The notes beneath the pieces are model-generated. The model searched no databases. It had not been told where the DNA came from and saw only the letters and a list, made by a program, of their open reading frames with translations. Positions 47,594 to 55,142 of a stretch of DNA of 64,000 nt are shown here, in pieces. Source of the stretch: Sphingomonas limnosediminicola (GTDB lineage: Bacteria; Pseudomonadota; Alphaproteobacteria; Sphingomonadales; Sphingomonadaceae); the NCBI RefSeq assembly GCF_039537965.1, contig NZ_BAABBM010000001.1:1674001-1738000 (forward strand), given 5' to 3'. The translations under genes and the position numbers were made by a program. Within the stretch, counting starts at the first letter, position 1, and each line of letters begins with the position of its first letter.

Positions 47594-49180
47594 TTAAGCG
47601 GCTTTGGCTTGCGGGTTTAGGATTTCTCCGATTCCGCCGGCTTCCTCGATCTTCCCGAGGAGCGCGCCGCGCGCCAGATCTTCCTTGAATGCCCATGCGA
47701 GCACGGCTTCGAGCTGGGCCAGCGTGGCGTCGTCGCAGGTGCCGTCGAAGGCAAGGCGTGCGACCGGCTTCATCGGCTGGCGAAGCTGGATCTTGAGACC
47801 CTTCGCCTCGACCAGCTTGAGATATTCCTCGGGGCTGTCCTCGGCATCGAGCGCGAAGTCGTAGGCGGCACTGAGCCCCTCCCAGAGCGCAGTGGTGGCG
47901 CGGCGCTTTGCAGCCTCCGCTTCGTCAGCCTTGGCGCGGACGTCGGTAAGTTTGCTCTGCAAGGTACCCTCCGTGGCGAGTTCTGATTTGACTGGTTGCG
48001 GCGCGGCAGGCGCTTCGTCGTCGACGGCAGCCACTTGCTCGATGGCCGGTTCGAGTTCGACTTCGTGCGCTTGCTCCTCGAGCACGGCCTCTTCGACCGG
48101 CTGATCGAGAGTCATTTGATCCAGAACCTCGGACTCTGGCTGCTCGACCGGTTCCTCAGTGGCTTCGGCCGGCGGAAGCTTCGGCTCGATCTTCGGGATC
48201 TGCGTTCCGTAGAACCCGCCGAGATTGGCGAGGCTGTCCAGAATCTTTGAGAAGCCAGGTCGTCCGCTCGGCGCCTCCTCTACCTCTTCATATTGCTCCT
48301 CGAGGGAGGCTTCGGGCTCGTCGGCAAGTTCGGCGAGGGTTTCGGATTCGACCGAGAACTCCTCGGCCGCTTCCGGCTCGGCGGCGAATTCTTGCGCGAC
48401 TTCCGGCTCGTCGGCTACGACCTCGTCGACAATCGCGGGCTCGACCTCGACCGCAGCTTCCTCGACGGGTTCTTCAACCACTTCGGCTTCCGGCTCGGGC
48501 TCAGCCTCGGCCATCTCCGCCTCGACGAGTTCTTCCTCGACCGAAACAGGTGCCTCTTCAGCCTCGTGCGTGTCTTCGACGACGGCAGCTTCGACCTCGT
48601 CCGCGACTTCGGCCTCGACCGCCGCCTGCGGCTCTTCATCGGTCTTCGCGGCGGGCTTCTTCGCCGGCTGCGCGCTCTTGGCGGGACCGGTTTCGAACGT
48701 CACGAGAGCATATACGTAATCGACCCACACGCCCGACGCGCTCAGCGGGAGGAGCGTCACCCAGCAACGGGTCGACACATCGCCGACGGTAAATTCGTCC
48801 TCGTAGGAGAGGAAATTGCGCGAGATGGCGACAATCGAGAGCTTCTTGGCGATGCTCGACAGGATCGACGGGCGCGAGCCTTCGGCCACGCGGTCGGAAT
48901 CGACCTGTCCCTTCAGCTGCTCGCCGCAGTGTCGAACCTCGGCGTCTTCGCCGCCGCCGATCAGCTCCAGCAGGAGCGAAGAGGGGCCGGCTTCCGAAAT
49001 TTCGAGCGGATCGAGGTCGTGTAGTGGTGGGAATTCGCGGTCGCCGCGAATCGACAGCCAATAATCCAGAACGGTCTCGTGGCGGCGCCGTTCGGAGGCG
49101 TCAATCGACCGGAATGAAGTCAACAGCGTCTCGGCAGCTGGCTGATCGCCTGCCTGCATGCCTGGACTGGGCGCCCCCAT
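47594..49180 (-). CDS. large acidic protein with N-terminal PAS-like domain
   Basis: A 528-residue protein in three parts. Residues 25-165 resemble the PAS_5-type domain of alphaproteobacteria (VLDYWLSIRGDREFPPLHDLDPLEI, SRNFLSYEDEF). Residues 170-400 are an extraordinarily Glu/Ala/Val-rich, probably disordered stretch (VEEELVEAEMAEAEPEPE and similar). The C-terminus (from about 410) is helical (KLTDVRAKADEAEAAKRRATTALWEG) and folded. No signal peptide or membrane helix. A sensor or scaffold role is a guess. Confidence 0.75.
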   Translation of the reverse strand: MGAPSPGMQAGDQPAAETLLTSFRSIDASERRRHETVLDYWLSIRGDREFPPLHDLDPLEISEAGPSSLLLELIGGGEDAEVRHCGEQLKGQVDSDRVAEGSRPSILSSIAKKLSIVAISRNFLSYEDEFTVGDVSTRCWVTLLPLSASGVWVDYVYALVTFETGPAKSAQPAKKPAAKTDEEPQAAVEAEVADEVEAAVVEDTHEAEEAPVSVEEELVEAEMAEAEPEPEAEVVEEPVEEAAVEVEPAIVDEVVADEPEVAQEFAAEPEAAEEFSVESETLAELADEPEASLEEQYEEVEEAPSGRPGFSKILDSLANLGGFYGTQIPKIEPKLPPAEATEEPVEQPESEVLDQMTLDQPVEEAVLEEQAHEVELEPAIEQVAAVDDEAPAAPQPVKSELATEGTLQSKLTDVRAKADEAEAAKRRATTALWEGLSAAYDFALDAEDSPEEYLKLVEAKGLKIQLRQPMKPVARLAFDGTCDDATLAQLEAVLAWAFKEDLARGALLGKIEEAGGIGEILNPQAKAA

Positions 49181-49271
49181 CTTTTCCGCCTTTCGCTTGA
49201 GTCTTCGAGAAGCTTCTGCGCCTATGGTTCTTAGAAAAGGTTAAATCGGCAGACTCTTTGAGCGGGCAGCC

Positions 49272-49306
49272 AAAACCGCCGCCCGGTTGCCCGGACGGCG
49301 GTTTTT
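49272..49306 (-). terminator. strong bidirectional-type terminator hairpin
   Basis: CCGCCGCCCGG pairs with CCGGACGGCGG (one mismatch) around a 4-base loop, flanked by AAAA on the left and TTTTT on the right, so it can work on either strand. It lies downstream of the minus-strand gene ending at 49328 and in the leader of the gene starting at 49180. Confidence 0.8.
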
Positions 49307-49327
49307 CCTTTCGGGCTTGAAGGGCCG

Positions 49328-50251
49328 TTACGCGAGCTCGAGCTCGCGCGTGTCCATATTCTCGGGCAGGCCCGCATCGGTATCGACCGGCTTGGCGGTG
49401 CCCGCGGCGACTTCACGCTCACGCTTGTCGAAGAAGGCGGCACGCTTCAGGCGCTTGCGCAGCGAAGCCGAGGGATTGTCCGGCGTCGGGCCGCGCATCG
49501 CGCGTTCGTGCCAAGTTTCACCATCGCGCTTCTCTTCGACGCGGGGCGTCGTGGCGTCCCAGGCGAATGCCGAAGCTGCCGGTGCAGTGACAGCCGGCTG
49601 CTCCATCACGACCGGGTCGTGGCGCGGCATCGGCGCCGTCGGTTCGACCGCGACGGGCTCATCGTGGACGATTTCCTCGTCGAGATTTTCTTCATCCTCG
49701 TCCTTACGGCGAGCAAGAGCGAACGCACCGCCGCCAAGCGCAAGCAGCGCAAGGGCACCGCCGCCGACCATCATGGCCGCATCGTCGACCTTGCCGGCAG
49801 GCTTGGCCTCAGCCGTCGCCTGCGGCGCAGGCTGGGCCGGAGCCGCATTCACGTCGACCGCCGGGGTAGGCTTGGCCGCGACCGGCGCGGACGACGCGGA
49901 TGCCACGGCCTGTGCCGCAGCAGCGGGTGCTGCCGTCGTTGCCGCGTGCGTAGCCTTCGGAGCGGTTGCAGCTTTAGCGACCGTTTTCGCCTTCGTGGTT
50001 GATTTCTTTGTAGCCGGAGCGGCCGTGGTTTTTGTGCTTTCCACAGGGGTTGAAGTGGTGGTGGAGTCCGTCGTCACCGGAGCCACTTCGGGCGTCGGTT
50101 CCGGCGCTACAGTTACCGGCGTGGGGGCCGGTTCACTGGCGACGGGCGCAGGGGCGGCGGTGCCGTTATCCTGCGCGAAGAGCGGACTGTTCGAAAGCGC
50201 CAGGACCGCGATCGCGGTGGTAGCGCCCATGCGTGCGTAACGACTAATCAT
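49328..50251 (-). CDS. membrane-anchored protein with Ala/Thr/Pro-rich extracytoplasmic region
   Basis: A 307-residue protein. A signal peptide (GATTAIAVLALSNSPLFAQ) leads to about 130 residues of low-complexity Ala/Pro/Thr/Lys sequence. One helix follows (MMVGGGALALLALGGGAFALARRK), then an acidic and finally basic tail of about 110 residues (NPSASLRKRLKRAAFFDKRER). The layout is like a mucin-type stalk with a cytoplasmic domain. ATG 50251 starts the signal; upstream in-frame codons lack signal character. I do not recognise a function. Confidence 0.75.
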   Translation of the reverse strand: MISRYARMGATTAIAVLALSNSPLFAQDNGTAAPAPVASEPAPTPVTVAPEPTPEVAPVTTDSTTTSTPVESTKTTAAPATKKSTTKAKTVAKAATAPKATHAATTAAPAAAAQAVASASSAPVAAKPTPAVDVNAAPAQPAPQATAEAKPAGKVDDAAMMVGGGALALLALGGGAFALARRKDEDEENLDEEIVHDEPVAVEPTAPMPRHDPVVMEQPAVTAPAASAFAWDATTPRVEEKRDGETWHERAMRGPTPDNPSASLRKRLKRAAFFDKREREVAAGTAKPVDTDAGLPENMDTRELELA

Positions 50252-50361
50252 AATGGCTAACAACTGCGCGCCTGCCTTCGCGGGCGCATCGTTATCGGTT
50301 GTATGAGTGATTATGCCGACGAACCGTTGAGAACCGCTAAGCTTCTGTTTTCGTTTGAAAA

Positions 50362-50730
50362 GTGAGAACCGTGACGGCAGAGGAAGCAAATATTGCCTTA
50401 TTCTCCTACGGCACCTTGCAGCAGCCCGAAGTGCAGATTGCAAACTACGGCCGACTGCTCCGGGGGGAGCCGGACCGGCTCGCGGGCTACTTGCTAGCCC
50501 GCATCACGATAACCGACCCGAACGTCGTCGCACTCAGCGGGAAGTCGGCGCACCAGATCGCGCGCTTCACTGGCAACGCGACGGATTTGATCGACGGTAT
50601 GGTGCTTATGCTGATGCCGTCCGAGCTCGCCGCGACCGACGCATATGAGACGGACGATTATCGCCGCGTCGAATTGACCCTTCAAAGCGGGCGGACGGCC
50701 TTCGTCTATGTCGAGGCCAACCCCGCATAA
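50362..50730 (+). CDS. gamma-glutamylcyclotransferase family (AIG2-like) protein
   Basis: A 122-residue protein of the AIG2/GGCT-like fold. ALFSYGTLQQPEVQ is the family's YGTL motif, and LMLMPSELAATDAYETDDYRRVELTL carries the conserved acidic centre (Glu in DAYE). Relatives form 5-oxoproline from gamma-glutamyl amines. Starts at GTG 50362, or at GTG 50371 three codons later. It is convergent with the gene ending at 50778 across a hairpin. Confidence 0.88.
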   Translation: MRTVTAEEANIALFSYGTLQQPEVQIANYGRLLRGEPDRLAGYLLARITITDPNVVALSGKSAHQIARFTGNATDLIDGMVLMLMPSELAATDAYETDDYRRVELTLQSGRTAFVYVEANPA

Positions 50731-50733
50731 GAA

Positions 50734-50761
50734 AACGGGCGCCCGTGGCCAGGCGCCCGTT
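50734..50761. terminator. perfect 10-bp hairpin between convergent genes
   Basis: AACGGGCGCC pairs exactly with GGCGCCCGTT around an 8-base loop. Read on the minus strand it is followed by TTTTC, so it probably terminates the lipoprotein gene ending at 50778; on the plus strand it lies 4 bases after the cyclotransferase stop. Confidence 0.75.
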
Positions 50762-50777
50762 CCACGCTCCCGCGGGA

Positions 50778-51089
50778 TTACTTGCTCTTGTTCTCCGTGG
50801 CGGAGGCCTTGTTGTCGGCCGTGTTCTTGATCGCGTCGGCCTTGCTTTCGCCTGCGTTCTTGAGCGCCGATGCTTCGTTCTTGGCAGCCGCCTTGAGGGC
50901 GTCGGCCTTGTTGTCGGCGCTGTTCACGATATTCGCGGCCTCATTGTTGGCCGCGGCAGTCACATTATCGGCGGCATTGTCGGCATTGGCTTCGACCTGG
51001 CTCGCCTGATTGTCGACAGGGCTTTTCTTGTTGCACGCGGTCAGTGCCAGAAGGCCGGCGGCAATCGCCAGGCTCGTCGTCATTTTCAT
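50778..51089 (-). CDS. Ala/Asn/Lys-rich repeat lipoprotein
   Basis: A 103-residue lipoprotein. Signal and lipobox are MKMTTSLAIAAGLLALTAC (LTAC, Cys19). The mature part is a repeat of roughly eleven residues (NADNAADNVTAA, NEAANIVNSADNKADALKA, AGESKADAIKNTADNKA), which would form a long amphipathic helix. It resembles stress-related helical lipoproteins but no family is claimed. ATG 51089 has an AAAGGGGAAA site. Confidence 0.8.
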   Translation of the reverse strand: MKMTTSLAIAAGLLALTACNKKSPVDNQASQVEANADNAADNVTAAANNEAANIVNSADNKADALKAAAKNEASALKNAGESKADAIKNTADNKASATENKSK

Positions 51090-51168
51090 CAGCTTTCCCC
51101 TTTTGGAATAGGTGCGGGGCGGGACGCTAAGCGCGGGCGCCTGTCCGTCTGATGTCAGGAAGATTAAC

Positions 51169-51591
51169 TCAGCAGCCGAACGAGACCTGCGTGGACCCGC
51201 GCTTGACCAGTCGGACCGCATCCTTCGGCGTTCCCGGCCTCACGATGGCGGTGATCGCGTCGAGATCCGGCTGCCCGGGCTTGCTGAAGGCTTTCACGAA
51301 ATCCTGGTGGCTGAGCAGCAGATGATCGTCGAGCGGCTTGCAGCCGGTGGACTGGATCGAGTGCACTCCGACCAGCATGCCGTCGGCGTCATAGATTTCC
51401 GCATAGCCCCATTCGGCGTCGATGCTTCCGTCCTTCAATTTGCCGGGACATTCGGCGCGCACCGCCTCGCAGACGATGTCGGTCTCCGGGTCCTCCGCCC
51501 AGCGCGGCCTGGGATCGAAATCAAACGAGGCGACTTGCGCAGACGCGCCGCCGGCCAGCGCAAGGATGCCCGCGAAAACGGCCCCCCGCAT
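51169..51591 (-). CDS. secreted hypothetical protein with four cysteines
   Basis: A 140-residue exported protein (signal MRGAVFAGILALAGGASA). Mature sequence: DIVCEAVRAECPGKLKDGSID, HSIQSTGCKPLDDHLLL, ending TQVSFGC. The four Cys could form two disulfides. No family recognised. It starts 4 bases after the peroxiredoxin stop, so it belongs to the same minus-strand operon. Confidence 0.7.
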   Translation of the reverse strand: MRGAVFAGILALAGGASAQVASFDFDPRPRWAEDPETDIVCEAVRAECPGKLKDGSIDAEWGYAEIYDADGMLVGVHSIQSTGCKPLDDHLLLSHQDFVKAFSKPGQPDLDAITAIVRPGTPKDAVRLVKRGSTQVSFGC

Positions 51592-51595
51592 GCGG

Positions 51596-52117
51596 CTATT
51601 TCAGTGCTTTGACCGCGGCGAGGGTCTTGGCGACATGCTTGCTGAAGTCGAGGTCGTCATGGACCATCACGACTTTCCCCTTGCGGTCTATGACGTAGGA
51701 CGTGCGCGTGGTGATCCCCGGATGTGCAGCCCACGCGACGTCATAGGCCTTCTGCGTTTCCGGCGTCGCGGTCGCGACCGGGAAGGCGCTGCGGCATTCC
51801 TTGACCGAGAAGTCTTTGAGCGTCGCGATATTATCGGCGGACATGCCGATCACCTGCGCATGCGCTTTCTTGAAGTCGCCGATCGCCTCGCTGAACGCGT
51901 GCGCTTCCGCCGTACAGCCGCTCGTGAACGCCTTGGGGAAGAAGTACAGCACGACCGGCCCCTTTTTCAGCTGCTCGGCGAGGTGGAGCTTGAACTCCTT
52001 GCCGCCGACAGCGCCGGTAGTGGTGAAGTCCGGGGCCATAGCGCCAGTCTTGAGCGCGGCGCTGGCGGGGCTGACGGCGATGCTCGCAGCGGCAAGGCCG
52101 AGCAGAAGCTTGCGCAT
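51596..52117 (-). CDS. exported peroxiredoxin (AhpC/TSA, BCP-like)
   Basis: A 173-residue thiol peroxidase with a signal peptide (KLLLGLAAASIAVSPASA), so it acts in the periplasm, which is unusual for BCP-type enzymes. The peroxidatic Cys is in KAFTSGCTAEAHAF, with VLYFFPKAF before it. A second Cys in DFSVKECRSAF may resolve the bond. It reduces peroxides, with the electron donor unknown. Operon with the 140-residue protein and the DUF1810 gene. Confidence 0.88.
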   Translation of the reverse strand: MRKLLLGLAAASIAVSPASAALKTGAMAPDFTTTGAVGGKEFKLHLAEQLKKGPVVLYFFPKAFTSGCTAEAHAFSEAIGDFKKAHAQVIGMSADNIATLKDFSVKECRSAFPVATATPETQKAYDVAWAAHPGITTRTSYVIDRKGKVVMVHDDLDFSKHVAKTLAAVKALK

Positions 52118-52141
52118 GGATGATTCTCCTATGTCGCGTTC

Positions 52142-52573
52142 TTACCGCGCGGCATTCAAAAGCGCGAGGGTGCGGTTGTCGCGCTTGCCATCGAAGAAAA
52201 GGTCGAGCGCGGCGGCGAACTGTCCGCCTTCGCCGGTCTGCTCGAATAGAGTAAGGCTGGAGCGAAACTTCGCGGCGTCGATATGGCCGAAGATCTCTTC
52301 CGCGTTCCGGCTGGCCGCCCATGGTAGGACGGCTTCGACGCACTCGATCAGGCGAGCGCCCAGGCGCGGATGATTGAGGTACGCTTGCGCTTCGTCGAGC
52401 GAGGCGATGGCATAGAGGCGGGAGGTTGGACTCATTCCCAGGCCGGCGATTTGGGGGAAGACGAACCACATCCAGTGGCTTCGCTTCGAACCGGCCTTCA
52501 GCTCTGCAAGCGCGGTAGCGAAAATGCCTTCCTGGGCGTCGATGAAGCGCTGAAGATTGTAAGGATCGGTCAC
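52142..52573 (-). CDS. DUF1810 family protein
   Basis: A 143-residue cytoplasmic protein of the DUF1810 family. Signatures: FIDAQEGIFATALAELKAGSKRSHWMWFVFPQIAGLG and FGHIDAAKFRSSLTLF. Relatives include YfiM-like hypothetical proteins of unknown function. It lies 24 bases upstream of the peroxiredoxin and probably shares its transcript. Confidence 0.9.
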   Translation of the reverse strand: MTDPYNLQRFIDAQEGIFATALAELKAGSKRSHWMWFVFPQIAGLGMSPTSRLYAIASLDEAQAYLNHPRLGARLIECVEAVLPWAASRNAEEIFGHIDAAKFRSSLTLFEQTGEGGQFAAALDLFFDGKRDNRTLALLNAAR

Positions 52574-52621
52574 ACGGCCATCATGGCCCGCGGCCGGGCG
52601 GCGGAAAAGAGCGGCTGGCGC

Positions 52622-52807
52622 CTATTGGCGCGGCGCCAGCAGCCCCGTCAGTACATAGAAGAGGATCATGATCGGGCCGGTCAGCAGGGTCAGCGCAATG
52701 AGGCTCACCCGCACGATCGTCGGATCAACGCCGCTGTAGTCGGCGATCCCCGCAGCCACGCCCATTACCTTGGCCTCGGCCCGATTGATGACGAAACGTC
52801 CATTCAT
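52622..52807 (-). CDS. PspC domain protein
   Basis: A 61-residue protein that is essentially one PspC domain: FVINRAEAKVMGVAAGIADYSGVDPTIVRVSLIAL (key part KVMGVAAGIADYSGVD) and a transmembrane helix LLTGPIMILFYVLTGLLAP. PspC senses envelope stress; here no pspA, pspB or pspF is present in the window. It follows a 34-residue membrane protein in the same direction. Confidence 0.9.
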   Translation of the reverse strand: MNGRFVINRAEAKVMGVAAGIADYSGVDPTIVRVSLIALTLLTGPIMILFYVLTGLLAPRQ

Positions 52808-52834
52808 CTTGATATCCTTTGGTACGAACTAGCT

Positions 52835-52939
52835 TCAAGCGATCGGCAGCGAGGTGGCGGCCGAAACCAGCAGAAGCGCGGAGATGAAAGCGCCTGCAAA
52901 AACGGTGGCGGTTTCACGGACGTTGGCGAACTGGAACAT
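52835..52939 (-). CDS. 34-residue membrane protein upstream of PspC
   Basis: A short gene from ATG 52939: MFQFANVRETATVFAGAF then one hydrophobic helix (ISALLLVSAATSLPIA). A good site (AAAGGGG, 7-8 bases upstream) supports it. It is 27 bases from the pspC-like gene in the same direction, so the two may act together at the membrane. No named family is claimed. Confidence 0.7.
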   Translation of the reverse strand: MFQFANVRETATVFAGAFISALLLVSAATSLPIA

Positions 52940-53128
52940 TTGAAAACCCCTTTTCATTTCTTCGAACCCGACCATCGGGTCCGTGCCATCATCAATGCAT
53001 GGGGCGTGCCAATTCAGAAAAGTCGTTATTTTTCAGTGAGAGTGGCGACGAAGTGGCGGAATGGACCGGCAAACGGCACCGCCGATTGGGAAGAATTACC
53101 AACTGAGATCCCAATTGTCCGCATTTAC

Positions 53129-53144
53129 TGTCCGGAAACGGACA
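53129..53144. terminator. hairpin after the first sulfotransferase gene
   Basis: TGTCCG pairs with CGGACA around a GAAA loop (TTTC on the minus strand), 2 bases after the sulfotransferase stop. It lacks a long T-run, so termination is likely only from position. Confidence 0.45.
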
Positions 53145-53146
53145 AA

Positions 53147-55105
53147 TCAGTAACCGAGACGCTCCGCCCAGGGCAGCAGTTGCGGAAGTGCCGGTGCAAG
53201 CTGCTCCTCGTAACGGCGCCAGCGCCCGCTCGGCGCCTTGCTGAGCGGCTGGATCACCTGATCGTAGCTCGGCGTGATGATCGCGCCGCGGGACTTGGCG
53301 GTCGAGCGGTGGTCGAGAAGCTCGGGACGCCAATCGAGACCGAGGAATTCGATCAGCGGCTTCATTGTGGTTTCGGGATCGGCGACAAGCTTCTCGTATA
53401 CCAACGTGTGCGTCGCCAACGGCAGAGCCTCGCGCGTCCTCGTGAAAACCCCCATCGCCACGTCATAGAGGTCGGCCGCGTCGGCGATGTCGAGGAAGCA
53501 GGCCATGGCATCGTTGAGCGTGAAGCTCTGCATGAACCCGCTCAGCACCGCGTCGCAAGGATGCCGCTGCGCGAAGATCAGGCGAGCGTCGGGAAACAAG
53601 CTGTAGATGACTGGAAGGCCGAGCATGTTGAGCGGCAGCTTGTCGACGATGAGGCCGGGGAAGTTCGGGTCGGCATGGCGATCGAGTTCCGCGAAGTAGG
53701 CTCGGCGCGCCTCTTCGAGCTGCGCGGCTGAACGCGACGGCAACTCGGCGACGTGGCCGAGCACCGTCTCCGCCGCACCGAGCATATGGAACTCCTCCAG
53801 GACCTCGGTGTCGGGGTGGCCCATAAGGAAGGTGTCGAGCAATGTCGTCCCCGAACGCGGAAAGCCGACGAGAAAGGCTGGGGATCGGCGCTCACTGGGG
53901 GACAGCGGATGCAGTTCGGCCGCCCACTCCGGCGTCATGCTCTGCTCCAGCCCGCGCAGTCGCGTGCGATAGTCGAGGCCGCGCGCCCGCCATCCGTCGA
54001 AGTCCAGAACCGAGCGATTCATCAGGTCAGCCGAGGCGAAGGCGGCAGCGTAATCGCCCAGCGAATCATGGATCTTCGCCATCAGGCGATTCCAGCGCAC
54101 TGGATCGGAGTCTGAACTCTCGAGCTCTAGCATACGCTTCGCTTCGGCCGCATTGCCATCGCGAAGGGAGATCGCGGCGGCCGGGTATCCAAGGCGTTCG
54201 CGCGGAAGGTCCAACTTCTCCACGTCGTCGAGAAGATTGCGCAAGGCCTCCATCCGGTTCGTCCGCTCGAGCAGGAGAGCGAGCTCACGGACCGCTTGGA
54301 CTTCCGCCTCGCCGATCGGTGCACCGAGCTCGTGAGTGGGCAACGCGATCTGAATCAAATTCGTGTCGCGCTCGCCCGCACCTTCGTCGCCAACGGCAAT
54401 GCGTGCCGCCATGTCGAGCTGCGCCATCGCGTCCTCATTGTGACCGAGGTCGGCCAGCAGCCGCGCGAGAGTGAGACGGATTTCGATGTCTTCGGGACCG
54501 GTATCAACCAGCCGACGAAATTCATCGGCAGCCTCCTCGTGCCGCCCCGCATGCGCGAGCGCCGTCGCATATTTGCGCTGCAACGTTCGCTCACTTCGAT
54601 TCAGGCTCAAACCGTTGCGCAGGGCCTGCACGGCTTCCGGCCAACGTTCAAGCCGAGCCAGCGCGTCGCCGAGATTCGCCCAGGCGCGCCAGTCACCTTG
54701 CTTCGCCGCGCACAATGCGAGCCAGGATTCCGCCGAAATCTCGGGCCTTTTCGCAGCATCGGCGGCTTCGGCTCTCGCGTGCCAAAGCGCGAGTTCGGCC
54801 GGCGTCGTTCCCGCCGGGGTCAGAGCCGCCTCCAGCGCCTCGTCGCCTCGGCCATCGTCCGTAAGCGCGCGGACGAGCATGACGCGATACGCGACATTCT
54901 CCGGCTGCCCCTCACTCGCTCGACGAAGCCACTCAATGCCGCTTTGAAGATGGCCCGAACGGCAATCGATCAGGCCGAGCAGATGTTGGGCTTGCGCTGA
55001 CGCTCCGGCCTTCTCGAGCTGCCGCTTCGCCAGTTCGCGCGCCTCGCCAAGGTCACCGCGCTGGAACGCGGAAATTGCTTCGGAAAGCTGCTGATCCTTT
55101 TGCAC
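53147..55105 (-). CDS. TPR-repeat sulfotransferase (first of tandem pair)
   Basis: A 652-residue protein. Residues 1-385 are TPR-like helices (SEAISAFQRGDLGEARELAKRQL, NLGDALARLERWPEAVQALRN). Residues 405-650 are a PAPS-dependent sulfotransferase: VGFPRSGTTLLDTFLMGHP (5'-phosphosulfate loop at 415-423), then FAQRHPCDAVLSGFMQSF (3'-phosphate site Arg). Sulfate acceptor unknown. GTG start. It lies 37 bases behind a paralogue. Confidence 0.92.
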   Translation of the reverse strand: MQKDQQLSEAISAFQRGDLGEARELAKRQLEKAGASAQAQHLLGLIDCRSGHLQSGIEWLRRASEGQPENVAYRVMLVRALTDDGRGDEALEAALTPAGTTPAELALWHARAEAADAAKRPEISAESWLALCAAKQGDWRAWANLGDALARLERWPEAVQALRNGLSLNRSERTLQRKYATALAHAGRHEEAADEFRRLVDTGPEDIEIRLTLARLLADLGHNEDAMAQLDMAARIAVGDEGAGERDTNLIQIALPTHELGAPIGEAEVQAVRELALLLERTNRMEALRNLLDDVEKLDLPRERLGYPAAAISLRDGNAAEAKRMLELESSDSDPVRWNRLMAKIHDSLGDYAAAFASADLMNRSVLDFDGWRARGLDYRTRLRGLEQSMTPEWAAELHPLSPSERRSPAFLVGFPRSGTTLLDTFLMGHPDTEVLEEFHMLGAAETVLGHVAELPSRSAAQLEEARRAYFAELDRHADPNFPGLIVDKLPLNMLGLPVIYSLFPDARLIFAQRHPCDAVLSGFMQSFTLNDAMACFLDIADAADLYDVAMGVFTRTREALPLATHTLVYEKLVADPETTMKPLIEFLGLDWRPELLDHRSTAKSRGAIITPSYDQVIQPLSKAPSGRWRRYEEQLAPALPQLLPWAERLGY

Positions 55106-55142
55106 GCACGTGCCGTAAGGAGAAGCTCAGACATGCGTCAAC

